64,000 bases of DNA from Neodontobutis hainanensis (taxonomy: Eukaryota; Chordata; Actinopteri; Gobiiformes; Odontobutidae): assembly GCA_024349245.1 (NCBI GenBank), contig JALDNG010000849.1, positions 1 through 64,000 on the forward strand. Direction: 5' to 3'. Within the stretch, counting starts at the first letter, position 1. The number at the start of each line of letters is the position of its first letter. The notes under the pieces are model-generated. The model did no database searches, had not been told where the DNA came from, and saw only the letters and a program-made list of their open reading frames with translations. Both the position numbers and the translations under genes were made by a program. Below are positions 1-13,403 of this stretch, piece by piece.

Positions 1-1615
1 TATGTGTTTATTTAGGCAAATTAGCCATGTGTGTTTTAGTTACAATTGCATCTATTTTATTATTATTATTTTTTTATTATTATTGTTTAACTCCTGAAAA
101 GAGCTTGTGTGGCTTGTGGTACAGAATATGTCACACTAGATGCTGCATTTTGCTGTGTGGAGCATAAATGGGGCACAAGGAGACAGGATATTGGTGAGAA
201 AAATTTTCATAAATACCAATGGGAGAAGCAAGAAAGAGAGTAATAATGATACAAGTAAGATGGAGAACAGTGTAGAAATACGTTGGAAAGAAGTAATTTG
301 TGGTGCATTTATGTACTGCTATTGTAGTGCTATTGTATTCACTATGTCAGGCGTTAAATTAGATTGGCACATTAAAGGCCTCAATTTTGGTGTTAATTTT
401 ATTTTTTCAGTAGATTCCATATAACAGGAAAGTGGTTAATGTTCAGGAAGAATTGTGGCTTTGAAAGCCCAAGGTAAGACCAGTTGACAACTGCTGTAAG
501 GACTAATATCTAATTATTACTGAGCCTTTTTTCTGGGACATGTCAAAGTGAGAGTTTTGTGTAGTTCTTCTTTCATTAGTTCATCAGTTGCACATGTATT
601 TCTGTGTATACACATATTAATAGTTTTCACAAAATGTTTTGTTACTTTAGAATATTGCTAAGAATGTATACATGGATCAAACTTTACAAAGGCAGTCTAG
701 TCAAAGAATGTAAGGCAAACAACTGCACTGTTTCCTGCTACAATCTCTTATATTAGCGTAACTTAAATCTGTCTTAAGCCAATAACATGACTGAAACTAA
801 ACGGGAGAGGTCAAACAAGAGGCATAAAATCTCAGATAATCCAAAAAAGGAGCAATGCAACATCACACACTTGACTTAACTGTTCAAACTTTACTTTGCA
901 GATAAAATGTTGCAGGTTATCCAGCTTTAACTGGAAACAGGAACTAGAAATATGACTTCATTAAACTTAACCGTCAGCAGCAGTGTCTTTGCTCCAAAAG
1001 GCAAACATGAGTCAAACTTTGATGACACCTCTGGGAAATGAACAAGGCGCCATCGCGAAGACAAAACCTTAAGTTTAGTTTGGAACAGCAGTCAATGTTA
1101 AATTCTTTGAGAAAACGTCAAGCGTTGAAGTTGTAACAAATGCATTCTATCTTCTTAAGTGTTTCGGCTGAGGTAGAGGTGCAAACATCAGACGCTCACT
1201 GAGGATGGATCAGAAACTTCAGAAGAGAGAATATAAGTCTGAAGAGAGTGTGGGCTTTGTTCTCACTGCAGATACAGGTGTGCTATTCTTATCTAAGAGG
1301 ATTGCGTTTTTGGATTTGCGTCTCTGGCAGGCAAAGTTGGAAGGCAGCATTATTAAAACAGTTTTTTTTTCTTCTTGTATTTATATCTTACAAAAACAGA
1401 GTTATATAAGCACTTAAGAGAAAGTTGGTTTCCATTTTCAATAAGCACTTTGGAGTAGTAATGTTATAGCAAAACAAAGTAGAATGTACTTTGAACATTT
1501 ACTTGTTTTCCCCCCATTTTACCCAGTTTAGTAAAACGCTTGAAAACATATCTCTTTTGTCAACACCTGACTGACAAACACTAAATTCTTAACTTCCTTC
1601 TATCAATTCCTTCTT

Positions 1616-1641
1616 AAAAAAAAAAAAAAAAAAAAAAAAAA
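1616..1641. repeat. poly(A) run
   Basis: About 26 consecutive A. It lies about 70 bases before a SINE/LINE tail fragment at 1715-1768. Confidence 0.9.
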
Positions 1642-1714
1642 CTGACTAGTTTTTGGTGCACATATGCTTTTTGTTACCTTGTGTTGTTGAAATTGCTTCC
1701 ATTGTTTTCCTCAC

Positions 1715-1768
1715 TTGTAAGTCGCTTTTGATAAAAGCGTCTGCTAAACGACTAAATGTAAATGTAAA
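1715..1768 (+). mobile_element. SINE/LINE tail fragment
   Basis: Contains ttgtaagtcgcttttgataa and agcgtctgctaaacgactaa, then aatgtaaatgtaaat; this is the same tail as in the SINE at 18281-18489. Confidence 0.75.
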
Positions 1769-2274
1769 TTTAAAACCTCATATTTTGCTCCAGACCAAGT
1801 TTTAGGAGGCTTTAATTTGAACCAAATTTTTAGGAATGAATGCAGCAGGCTGTAGTTTGGACCTGCCGTTCTTTGGTTTGACAAAAAATAGGTGGTCTTT
1901 GTCTGGCTCAAACTGAACTAGACTAGACTTTTTTTTTACTGTGGTGGCCATAGTTGTAATTGTTATACAGTATGCTATCACAATGGATTTTTGAATGCTC
2001 ATTATGCAAAGCAACAATGAGCATGCACAATCTTAAGGTGAGACGTCATCAGGCTTAGGAACAGCCAAGTTTTACCACACTATGCCCAAAGACAAACATT
2101 TCAGTCAGTCTTGATTTTCAAAGTACACACAAAATCAACCTTTTCCATGCCATTGTGTAGACAGGGCATATTGGAACTTTCTCTTCCACATGAAATCAAG
2201 CCATGGTGGTTGATGTTAACCTTTGGCTGCAGCTGAATTCGCAAGATTTCGGAGTTTTCAAACTCGCAAAAATA

Positions 2275-2540
2275 GCGCTGTTCCAAGCAAAATATTCACG
2301 TTCAGACCCTGACAGGTCTGGGCATGTTTTAGGTTTGTAAATGTAGCAACCATTAAGAACGTAAACAACATGGAGCTGCGCTGATTGGATAAAATTGTTG
2401 TTGATAAATCCAATCAATGACCAGGTATTCATTTAAAGTACTTGCCCTTTTATAAACACTTTCAACAGGAGTCCTTCAGATGATTCTGTGGAACAGACTA
2501 TGTTCTTTGGAGCAGTTCTATCTGGCCGAGTCAGGTTAGT
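2275..2540 (-). repeat. Dispersed repeat, minus-strand copy
   Basis: Reverse complement reads cctgactcggccagatagaa, ctgctcc, gaatacctgg, gattggatttatc, ctaaaacatgcccagac; the same blocks occur in order on the + strand at 38935-39225. Confidence 0.75.
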
Positions 2541-3884
2541 TTATAGTGTGTAGAAAATGTCAATGTTAGGAAGCTTACTTTTACAACTATTATAGAGAAG
2601 AAGCAAGAAACCTCAAGTAGTGTTCTGCATTTCACTCTGCTTGAGCACTTAGGAAGGAATAGACCCTATAAATTTGCATGTAATCTGTAATGTAAATATC
2701 CATATTTTTAGCTCATTGTTCACATATCAGTGCTTTCTGGAAATGCTTGACAGATACATTAGCGCTCCTGCACCTACACGCTGTTCCTTCCCTGCCACTT
2801 AGCCTGAGTGTTCTGTATCAGCTGAAACTTTAGCCTGTTCTTGTGTTTTTGCAAGTGCTAATGCAGCCATATTTATAGGCTAATGCCCAGGGGAAGCACA
2901 CGAGCCCTCCAGCGAATGCACATTTTCATAGGTTATTAGCCATTGATTTTCACCCGGATTAAGAGGTGTTGTAATGCTAAGCAGTAGGAAAAAAATTGGA
3001 AATGAGTCTCAATATGACGTTATTAGCTGACTGGATATAGAGCCAAAGCTGTGCCCTGGACGTATATAAGGCACATGCACAGACACTACTGCTGTGTGTC
3101 AGCTGTGTTTGAGGCAGGAAATTACAGAAATAAACAAAGAGCCAGAGATAAATAGCCAGAGATGATATAGCCTCACATTGATACCACTATATATAAAGTA
3201 AAGAAATTAGCAATAACTAAATACATTAAATGACAGGGGGCTTGGTTGTAGGCACCTTTAAAAACTAATAGAGAGGGCTGGTTCTATAGGTATTAGTTGG
3301 TCTGAAGCAGTGAAGCAACAGGCTCAACAGGACAGATGCTATACTGAACAACATGGACATGCACATCTCCTGCATTGGGCTTTTGAACAACAGAGAGCAG
3401 CCATAGTGTGCTCTCCTGGACACAGCACAGTGGAAATTTAAGTCTCGTCAGGGATTAACTGAACCAAACCTGCCACTAATGTTGGGAAATGTTCTTGATC
3501 TCATCTTTACATAAGTACATTCTAGTCTCTTGCAGATTGTGAGGTTAGAGAAAGAGTCGGGTGGTTCTTTTAAAAATTACATCTAATCAGCATACAAGCA
3601 GCCTCTCCAATTAGCTCTCCTTATTATTCCAATCTGTCAGAAGGAAGGGAGTGCAGCAGAGAGAAATCAAACATCCCTAGGCCAAGCACATTTAATATAT
3701 CCTCTTTGGACGAGGGTGAGCGGACTGGGAAATTAAACAGGAAGATATCCAGAGAGTGCGCTTCTACACCTGCAGCTATCATAGGATGTGATGGAAAGTT
3801 GTTGGGAACAGCCTGGTGTCTGTTTGTTTTATCTGCTTGAGCTAAATACTGAGAAATATCCTAACTGCTGTTATGGGTGCATGT
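2541..3884. other. Non-coding; candidate conserved element at 2730-3080
   Basis: 2730-3080 is compositionally balanced, low in simple repeats, and reads like a vertebrate conserved non-coding element (for example gcataggtt-like and taatgcccagggga runs). It ends with a TATA-like gtatataagg at about 3062. This is a visual judgement only. Confidence 0.25.
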
Positions 3885-4225
3885 GGCAGAGTGGTTAGCA
3901 CTCCTACATCATAGCAAGAATGTTGTGAGTTCAAAACTCGGCCGACTCCGGTCTTTCTGTGAGGAGTCTGCATGTCCTCCACGTGTTACTGTGGGTTCTC
4001 TCCAGGTACTCCGGCTTCCTCCCACCGTGCAGGTTAATCGGCAACTCTAAAGTGTCCTAGTGAGTGAATGTGAGAGTGAATGGTTGTCTGTCACTGTCTG
4101 TCTCTATATGTCAGCCCTGTCCAGGCTGTACCCTGCCTCAGGTCCAAAGCTGCTGGGATAGGCTACAGTCATCTGTGACACTTAACGGGACAAAGCAATA
4201 GAAAAAAATGAATGAATACTCATTT
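3885..4225 (+). mobile_element. SINE-like repeat with LINE-type tail
   Basis: Degenerate tRNA-like head (gcagagtggttagcactcc, gtgagttcaaaactcgg), then the widely dispersed fish block gtgggttctctccaggtact and ccggcttcctccca, the tail agctgctgggataggctaca, and terminal tgaatgaata. It is about 340 bases, close to full length. Confidence 0.8.
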
Positions 4226-7200
4226 GTATTTGTCAGAACAGTAGGTACACATTATATATAGGAATGGTCACTTGTGTTAAAGCTTTCTTGGCAATTATTC
4301 TGCGTTTCAGGGAGACATTGAAACATTTAATGGGCCTTAGAATGTTTCATGAGGTTCAGCAAAAAAAATTGGAAATTTGGGGGCTTTCACTAAAGTTCAT
4401 TTTTAGAATTTTCAGCTGTTTTTACAAATATGTGCATTCTCTGCTTTTAAAGCAGATTCTTTTAAAGATTCTTATTTTCTTTTTCTGAAAATCAAAGGGA
4501 TACTTGGAATGTTTCATCACATATTTCCTTTAATTTATTTTCTATAAAAAAATCACTAATAATACTCTATGTCATTAATGACCAGATCCAGTAAGGTACT
4601 ACAGTCCCACAGGGTAAGTCAGAGTAATAGGTGTAGACACAGGTGATGTTTGACTGGCCTCATTGCTCATATTATATTTGTGTGAGTTCCCATTTTACAG
4701 ACCAAAATTAAGAAGGATAGTATTTAATGAAACGCACAACCTGATTTATTAAGGCCAATTCCTTTAAGTTTTAGCTTTGCAACCCTACTCCCCCCGGAAC
4801 CCAAACACTTTTGGTTTCCTGGACTTAGTGTCCTGGAAGCTGCCCGGGGTCATGGGAAGTACGCTGCTGCATTGCTAGAATACAATATCTGATCATTTTT
4901 CAAGCTCCGACTTTAATCTGAAGTTGTGAGAGTTGGAGAATAAGGTTTTTTCTGCATTTACAACTTTTATAATTTACTATTAGCTATATCAACGTTGGAA
5001 AAGTAACACCTTTTCCAGGATAACTGAATCAGGTTGTGGGTTTGACCCATCCAGCAATTCATTTTTTGTGTCTTGATGTCCCCACTATGGATTGCCTTAT
5101 GTTACTCCCAAACCATGCCCTATTTAGGCTCAAGCCCTCCAGGACCTCTGACAGGAGTGTGTTGTGTGGGTTAGATTATTTGTTGATAGTGCGTGTGTTG
5201 ATCCATGTGCAGCTGTTTCACCAAATTAAGCAGTCGATAATTTGTGAAATATCAATCCAGTTAGGCCTGGGGGCATCACAATCAAATTACTGCCACAAAC
5301 AGTCTGAACTACTACTACTACTACTCACTACTATAATCCAGACTTTTAACCTGTGATACATTTCACATTTGTCAGCAAAGCTTATTATTTTTCCAAGCAG
5401 AGTAATATCAACCTTATTGAATAATAAATTAGCCTCTCTGTGAAATACCTTCAGGTTAATAGACACTCAATGAATAAATAAAAGGAAGACTCTGCGCTGA
5501 GTTATAGGGAACAGGATCTGCAGCTGTTTAATGATTATTTTAGGCCAAATGAATGAATTCTTTTGTGTGCTGAAATTGCAGTTGAGAGCACGGGCTGCCT
5601 CTGATTTTAATGAATGCACTGGGGGTCTTTAATATGGATGTTGGTTGGGCCATATTGTGCTGGCAGCAGTTAAAAGAGAATTAATTCTCAGCTTCGACAT
5701 TGTCTCTTTTAATTGAATAAATAAGGCTGCTTCTGACTCAAATGGAATTTTTATAGAGAGTGATTATTTGAGCTAACCAGGATAATGAAAGGTATTTTTG
5801 ATTCGCCCTTCTAGCATAAATAGCTGTGAGGGAAATGACAACTCTATGTTTTCAATGAGACTATTGTTTTTATCCCATTTTCTTATTATCTGCAAGATTG
5901 ACTCAGCAGTTAGCCAGGGATTATGCAGCACAAGCACTCAGCGATGGGTGATATAGTGTTGATTTTTACCATGCCAAGATTGCAACTTTGATTTTATTAC
6001 AATTCATTGTACTCATTGCATTCTCTTATTGGCTATCATAACTTCTACAGTGTTCAAAGGATATGCCTATTGGATGGAGTGTCAATCAAAAGCTAAGTAG
6101 TTCTAGTTCTAAGTAGTAGTTAGTATTGCTAACACAAACAAGCTAATCAAAGTTATGATGGAAGTTAAACACGATTGTGCAGAAAATGAAAAATGGCAGC
6201 AGCAGGCAGATAGTTTTTATGGATATACTATTCTGTGTTGAGTCTGTGGACCATTTTTCACACCTTTACAAGTCTACCAATATTGTTTTTGTCATCGTTT
6301 TATCAGCTTGATACAGAGACATGATTGGTGAGTTTCATCATTGTTTGGGGTTTGTTGCTCAGACACAACAGCTGCTTTAGAGGAGGTCAGACATAACTGT
6401 GAGTTTAATATCTGAGTTAACTTCAATTATATTTAGCGCATCATGTGGAGATTGCTATGGGAACGTCAATCATGGCACAGTGCGCTAAGATTCAGCCTTA
6501 ACAAGCCTTAACAAGTAACAAAAACCTGCAATGTTGCATGGTACGGGGATATTTCCAAATTGGCAGATAGTCAACAGTCAATATTGATCTAATATTATCT
6601 AGTGGTTGTTTTCCTGCATATTTGCCATTCATTCAGTCTGTGCTGCTGTTCATTTTTAAGTTTTAGGTTAAGCTTAGTTTTTTGTTAGTCATATTTCACG
6701 TCATATCAAATATAAATACCCATCATTATTATTATTTCCAACAAAATCTCTCAGCCCCCTGTATTTAACGTTTAATTCTGTCAACTTCATGCTGCCCTTG
6801 TTTTTTTTTTTTTATTGTGTGTTGTTTTCCTGGGTAGTCTTTTTCTTAATCCCCTTAATAAAGGATAAAAATGTAATAAACCTTTACCTGTTCTGTAATG
6901 GCCAGCCCCCTTCACTCTCCTCTTGTACTGAAGTTCAGCAGAGTGCACCTCCATTGTTCCTCTCAGCGCTCATGTTGGCGCAGCCTCTCAAATGCATCAA
7001 AAGCCCAGCGTGAGGCGAGGAAATGGCCAACTGCTGCCACTTTTTCTTCCAGCTTCCTTCAGCAGCCCCTTGACAATGCTGTCAATCTCGAAGGAAAAGT
7101 GTAGAGAGACAGAAGAGGAAGTACATGCACTGGTGCCATTTAGAGAGATTAAAATCATATTTCACAGTTGGAAACCATGTTAGGAAATGTGATGTCTTAG

Positions 7201-9766
7201 AAACAGCAGCAGCTCCTTAACAAATGGACATGGAGAGCTTGAATCCAGAAATGAAGCGATACATCCTTACCATAAGTTGACATCTTTAATTTAAGCTACA
7301 TTTCACAGCCAGCATCTGTGCCTTTTGGCTAGACATCATTGCATTATCAAATTGGCTTTTGAAGCCAAGTTGGGCATGGTTTTAAATAGTATGACAGTTT
7401 GAGAGCTGAATGTTGTGTATGTTATTTCAATATTTCAATGTTGTGGTTTTGGTATCCTAAATACAAGCTGAGCCATTCTGTGGACTGTGGTAGTGCTAGT
7501 CTTGTATTTTTCCTGCCCATGGAATGTGTAGAGCTGGCTAAAAACATTATGTGAGATACATTTGCTGTTAAACCACATAAGCTTCTGCATTGTGAAACAC
7601 ACTTGTTCAGCTGAACTTGTTCATGTATTACCGGGTACAATCCCTTTTACTCATTTGCTCCTTAAAAGGGCAGAGTACAGATATATCACACAATGTACAA
7701 CACCGGAATACAGGTCTTCCTTACTTACCAGAGGAAACGTCACATTATGTATTACCTTGTCATGGTCTCATGTAGTTATATGACTCCTTGAACTATTCCA
7801 AAGGTGTTTTGCATGGCTTATCCACATGTGAGTGGGTGCATTCAACCTGTGTGTGGATACATCTGCCCTCTATGGTCAAAAAAATGTTTTTAAAGGCTAA
7901 ATAGGGAACACACTGTGGTCACCATTTTAGTTTGAAAACTCCAGGTTGTGTTGTAATTATTCACCCGGAGGATCTCCTGCTGGCAGCCTTGTATCACCCC
8001 CAGATGTGTGGCATGTGTAAATGAAGTCTGACAATCTGAGGTGCACCAGCGTCTTTATAAATTATTCAAAAAGGGCTCAGGAGCACATGGCTAATTTGCA
8101 TAAATCAACAGAAAAAACTTTGCACTGCAGATGTTACGTTGTTTTTGTTTATCATATTATCATTATCATAAGTATCATATTATATACTTGCTGCCACTTC
8201 GCTAAACCAAAGTATCACAGAGGTAAAATCCTTGTCCTAAGCATCTACAGTCTTTATGCATGAATTGAGCTGCTCTTGGCAGGTCAAAGCCTTCACACTG
8301 TATATTGCAAGTTTAAAATATTTTTTTACTTTTTTAGAGACCCAAATAGACCTCAAATAATAGAGAAAGACAGTGAAAAACATTTTTTAAGTTTGAAACA
8401 TTGTTTGAGGGGTCCTTTGATGCATAAATCAGTAAATGTTTTTGATTTTTAAGGAAACTTAATATTACGTTATATTATAATATATTATAAAACATTGTGC
8501 CGAAAGGGAAACAGAAATACAACAATTCACTCACTTTGTCTGAACAACTCTTGAACAAAATAAAGATCAATTTAAGTCTTCTAATTGTAGGCTATATTCT
8601 TATTAATATTATAATTATATTAATAAAAATACCTAATTACAAATTCAACCAGACAGAATTGGTACCGGGCCTAACAGTTAAAGGTGTGTTTTGTGTGGAA
8701 ACAAGCATTTTAAGGTTTTAATTTTCAAAAGTCAAAAAAGTCAAACACTACAGTTGTCAGTTAAATCCAATGTCAGTTCAGTGTTGTAAACATAAAGATT
8801 ATAGCAGCAGTGGTCTTTTGGTGCATGTATGTCATACCTGCTGCCTGATTAGTCAGTGCCTCACTAGGGGTTACTAATGGTGTTTCTGTTGAGCAATTTC
8901 CATCACTTGTCTGGCCCTAGGCAACTAAAACCCTCCAATTGTAACACAAAATGTGCGCCACAATAGTAGTAATGTTGTAGTTGCACCTTCGCGCTTGGGG
9001 AGAACTTTTGCTGAGTTTCCTGTTGTAGTACATAAATCAACATCCCCCAAGGCAACATCCCGACAGTCCATTTCCTTTGGCTGTAGGTGCAGCGGGCCAT
9101 AGCTCAACGACACGGCTAAAAGAATAGAGAAATAGATTGCCCAACAGCTTGACCACCTGATGAATGAGCGCTCAGGCTAAACAACAGACGAGTGCTCTGT
9201 GGCTTCCCCATATTGTTTATCTCCTCCATCATCTTTACAACCTGGGAACAGCTACACATTTTCAGCTTGCCCTGACATCTGGTGTGTGTCTGTGGGACAA
9301 AGGGTCGGGGTCTGAGGGGCGACAGTGGGAATGGGATGGTCTGCAGATAATTGGGATTTGGGGAATACGTCCAGTGGGAGTAGTATCTCCAGATGACTTG
9401 GAGAGTGAGGAGAGGGTTGAAAAATTGGAACTTTCCTTATCACAAATGGAGGTAATGTGTTTTTCAAATAGCTACACAGGCCTCACGCTGTTTGCAAGCT
9501 GATTGTGCAGCTTAGCTCAAAGTGTTTCATTTATTTGTTCAAGAGTAGGCAGCTTAGTCCAATGTGTTTCCATAACTTTTTCCTGATTCCTGATTTACTT
9601 CTTTTTTTAAAAGGAACAGTACAGTATTTTGTGAAAGGGGAGCTATGGAATACATAGGGTTAAATAAGTTATTCTCTAATAGAGATATATGCCAGCACAC
9701 CTGTAGTTTGGAAAGGCAACAATGGCATAAACTTTGTATTATGTATAAATGTTAATGGGTTTGGTG
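4226..9766. other. Non-coding; candidate conserved element at 5530-5840
   Basis: No exon was recognised. 5530-5840 (gattttaatgaatgcactgg, aaaagagaattaattctcag, attgaataaataaggctgct) has the homeodomain-rich, repeat-free look of enhancer-type conserved elements. Other parts are ordinary AT-rich sequence. Confidence 0.25.
4590..4790 (+). repeat. Unclassified repeat, copy 1
   Basis: Shares tgactggcctcattgct and agtatttaatg..g.acaacc with 20320-20460, same orientation. Confidence 0.5.
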
Positions 9767-9786
9767 ATATATATATATATATATAT
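9767..9786. repeat. (AT)10 microsatellite at LINE 3' end
   Basis: Ten AT units directly followed by an 11-base A run that is the LINE 3' tail on the - strand. Confidence 0.95.
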
Positions 9787-9847
9787 AAAAAAAAAAACTT
9801 TGTCCTTCACCCTCCGCGGGTGGTCTCATCCTTCGAGCTCGGGTCCT

Positions 9848-11404
9848 CTACCAGAGGCCTGGGAGCTTGAGGGTTCTGCGCAGTATCTTTGCTGTTCCTA
9901 GTACTGCACTTTTCTGGACCGAGATGTCTGGTGTTCTTCCAGGGATCTGCTGTAGCCACTCTTCCAGTTTGGGGGTCACTGCCCCAAGTGCTCCGATGAC
10001 CACGGGCACCACTGTCGCCTTCACCTTCCAAGACTTTTCTAGCTCTTCTCTGAGCCCTTGGTATTTCTCTAATTTCTCATGTTCCTTTTTCCTGATGTTG
10101 CAATCACTGGGTATTGCCACATCAACCACAACGGCTTTCCTCTGCTGTTTGTCGACCACCACGATGTCTGGTTGGTTCGCCATTACCATTCTGTCAGTCT
10201 GAATCTGGAAGTCCCACAGGATCTTGGCTCGGTCATTCTCTACCACCTTTGGAGGTGTTTCCCACTTTGACCTTGGGGTTTCCAGTCCGTACTCCGTGCA
10301 GATGTTCCTGTACACTATGCCAGCCACTTGGTTATGGCGTTCCATGTATGCTTTCCCTGCCAGCATCTTACACCCTGCAGTTAAGTGTTGGATTGTCTCA
10401 GGGGCCTGTTTGCACAGCCTACACCTTGGGTCTTGTCTGGTGTGGTAGATCTGGGCCTCTATTGCTCTGGTGCTCAGGGCCTGTTCCTGTGCAGCCATGA
10501 TGAGTGCCTCTGTGCTGTCCTTCAGTCCGGCCCGTTCTAGCCATTGGTAGGATTTCTTGATATCAGCCACTTCAGTTATGTTCGGTGGTACATCCCATGT
10601 AGGGTTTGTCCTCCCATGATGGTCCCTCCTCCAGCTCCTCTTCCGCTGCTCCCGTTGCCTGAGACATTCACTAAGCACGTCATCTGTCGGGGCCTTATCT
10701 TTGATGTACTTGTGGATCTTGGATGTTTCATCCTGGATAGTGGCTCTCACACTCACTAGTCCACGGCCGCCTTCCTTACGGCTAGCGTACAGTCTCAGGG
10801 TGCTGGATTTGGGATGGAACCCTCCATGCATGGTGAGGAGCTTTCGTGTCTTAACGTCTGTGGTCTGTATCTCTTCCTTTGGCCACCTTATTATTCCTGC
10901 AGGGTATCTGATCACTGGCAGGGCATAGCTGTTTATTGCCCGTGCCTTATTCTTGCCATTGAGCTGACTTCTTAGGACTTGCCTTACTCGTTGGAGGTAT
11001 TTGGCAGTTGCTGTTTTCCTTGTTACCTCTTCAAGGTTGCCATTTGCCTGTGGTATTCCAAGGTACTTGTAACCATCCTCAATGTCTGCTATTGTTCCTT
11101 CTGGTAGTGAGACCCCTTCTGTGTGGACTACCTTCCCTCTCTTTGTCACCATTCGACTACACTTCTCAAGCCCGAATGACATCCCAATGTCAGAGCTGTA
11201 GATCCTGGTGGTGTGGATCAGTGAGTCAATGTCCCGCTCGCTCTTAGCGTATAGCTTGATGTCATCCATGTAGAGGAGGTGACTGATGGTGGCCCCATTC
11301 CTGAGTCGGTATCCATAGCCAGTCTTGTTGATTATTTGGCTGAGGGGTTCAAACCTATGCAGAACAGCAGTGGGGACAGAGCATCTCCTTGGTATATGCC
11401 ACAT
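9848..11404 (-). pseudogene. LINE ORF, RT C-terminal half plus RLE endonuclease
   Basis: A 518-residue open frame. Residues 41-50 carry RT motif C (LLYMDD, YMDD at 45-48), followed by KCSRM (81-85) and GYKYLGIPQ (111-119), typical RT motifs D and E. A zinc knuckle CX2CX8HX4C uses Cys328, Cys331, His340 and Cys345. The restriction-like endonuclease core is QPDIVVVD (411-418) with Asp413 and Asp428, then the EKLEKYQ segment. The first about 20 residues are out of frame: the true frame before them comes from the ORF piece at 11332-11844, and one C appears lost in the run at 11344-11347. The frame ends LKLPGLW at a normal-looking stop. The catalytic residues are intact, so decay is mostly indel-driven. 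Confidence 0.85.
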
Positions 11405-12176
11405 TTGATGGATACTTGTGCAAGTGGCTTGCCATTGGCCTCAAGGGTGGTTTTCCATAGCCTCATCGAGTTTGCAATGAAGTGTCTTAGAGTCCTGTTG
11501 ATGTTGTACATCTCCAAGCATTCAGTGATCCATGTGTGTGGCATTGAGTCATATGCTTTCTTGTAATCAATCCAGGCAGTGCACAGGTTGGTGTGTCGGG
11601 TTCTGCAGTCTTGGGTGACTGTTCTGTCAACCAGGAGTTGGTGTTTGGCTCCTCTGGTTTCTTTTCCGATGCCCTTCTGTGCTTTGCTCATGTATTGATC
11701 CATGTGCCCACTTATCTTAGCCGCGATGATGCCTGACATGAGCTTCCATGTTGTGGAGAGACAGGTTATTGGCCGATAGTTGGATGGGACTGTACCCTTT
11801 GTGGGATCCTTCAGGATCAGGATTGTACGCCCTTCGTAAGCCATTCAGGGTGCGTCCCATCCCTTAGCAGCTGGTTCATTTGTGCTGCAAGGCGCTCATG
11901 GAGTGCAGTGAACTTCTTTAGCCAGTAGGTGTGGATCCTGTCAGGGCCCGGTGCTGTCCAGTTTTTCATACCTGAGACTCTTTCTTGAACGTCTGCCGCT
12001 GTGATGGTAACTGGATTCTGTTCAGGAGGTTGCTGTGGTCCTCTCTCAGAGCCACCAGCCACTGTGCATCGCTGTTGTGTGATGCCTCCTCTCCCATATA
12101 TTTTCCAGTATTGTTCAGTTTCCAGCCTTGGTGGGTCGGCCCTGCTGTTATTATTACCCTGCCACTGAGCGTACAC
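11332..12176 (-). pseudogene. LINE ORF, RT N-terminal half (two frames)
   Basis: Two overlapping frames. The upstream piece (11817-12176) contains GMKNWTAPGPDRIHTYWLKK, the conserved RT domain 0/1 entry. The downstream piece (11332-11844) contains NYRPITCLST (RT motif 2), KGIGKETRGAKHQL, the catalytic motif A WIDYKKAYDS and motif B GDALSPLLF. One base seems deleted near 11825-11835, where KG in the upper frame should run into RTILILKDP in the lower. Motif A Asp is present. Together with the YMDD half this gives a complete set of RT motifs, but no single open frame. Confidence 0.82.
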
Positions 12177-12241
12177 TTTCGCAGGTTGAGTTGCGAACAG
12201 CCGGTTTATTCTTCTGGCTTCATTCTCTCTTGTGTACCTCT

Positions 12242-13119
12242 TTAGCGGCTGGCCAAGGCTTGGAGCCTTTGTTTGGCAGTTTCAAGTGCTTCAGGTATTG
12301 GCATCTGGTTGTACCTATTGGGTACTTGTTTTCTCATTGCACCTTTCTTGGCCTCTGTCAGTTGGCTCACTTCTCTCCGTGCCTTCTTGATTTTAGCCTC
12401 CAGCCTTTGTTTCCATGGTGGGTATTGTTTATCATGGTTCCCATGGTTGCTCTTATAGCCAAGCATCTCAAGGATCACTGCTGCTGAGGTGTATATCAGC
12501 TCATTGGTTTCAGTGATGGTTGTGGTAGGGATCGCACTTAATGCTGCATTCACATCTTCTAGGAGACTTTCTGATGGTACTTCACTTAGCCGTTGTAGTT
12601 GGCGTCGGGGTTGCCTTTCATTCATTCTCGCCATGATCTTGTCTTTCAGGTCAGTCGCTGCCTCGTTCAGCGTTATTGCACTTATTGGGGCTTCGTGCCC
12701 AATCTCTGGTTGGGGAGCCCTCGTTGGCTCCCCACTGACCTCTCGTCCTGGCTCCCCCTTGCCGTAGCATTTGTGTTGTATCTCGTCAATCTCAAGTTGT
12801 GATAGCAGTTGCCGCTTGTGGATGTTGGAACACTGAGCTACTAGGTGCTTCGGTGTAAGCCTGGACTGTGGGTTTCGAAGTAACCATTCATCCCACATCC
12901 TCTTCATGTAACCCCTCTGACTAGGGTTACTGGAGTAGTAGCATTCCAACAGAGCCTTGTTATCGCATCTCGTCCATCTCCGTGCTGTTCCTGTTCCTGT
13001 TCTTGTTCCAGTAGCCCATTTGTCATCAAGTTGCTCTGGTTCCCCAACACCTGACGCAGACCTTGTTTGGCGGTCGCCGTCTGATCCGGCTTCTCATAGC
13101 ATTTATTGTCTCTCACCAT
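12242..13119 (-). pseudogene. LINE ORF, N-terminal region
   Basis: Two frames precede the RT. The first (12904-13119) starts MVRDNKCYEKPDQ and includes an acidic EQEQEQEQ repeat. The second (12242-12949) carries CYYSSNPSQRGYMKRMWDEW and QCSNIHKRQLLSQLEIDEIQ and ends in a basic, coiled-coil-like stretch (KIKKARREVSQLTEAKKG). A frameshift near 12955-12975 joins them and another near 12245-12260 leads into the RT. No clear N-terminal CCHH zinc finger of the R2 type was recognised. Function is probably nucleic-acid binding, by position only. Confidence 0.7.
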
Positions 13120-13145
13120 TTTTATGAGGTAGGCAGTAGCGAAGG

Positions 13146-13403
<258 letters not shown>

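Larger units (their letters stand above)
1..2274. other. Non-coding, presumed gfra1 upstream intron
   Basis: AT-rich sequence with no recognised exon. Only the poly(A) run and a SINE tail at 1616-1768 stand out; the short ORFs have no domain. Confidence 0.6.

Noticed and set aside
3062..3071. TATA-like motif as an alternative promoter
   Set aside because: No open exon or recognised first exon follows; a TATA-like string is expected by chance in AT-rich DNA.
9807..12802. Many plus-strand ORFs across the LINE
   Set aside because: They are antisense shadows of the retrotransposon coding region; no motif in the plus frames.
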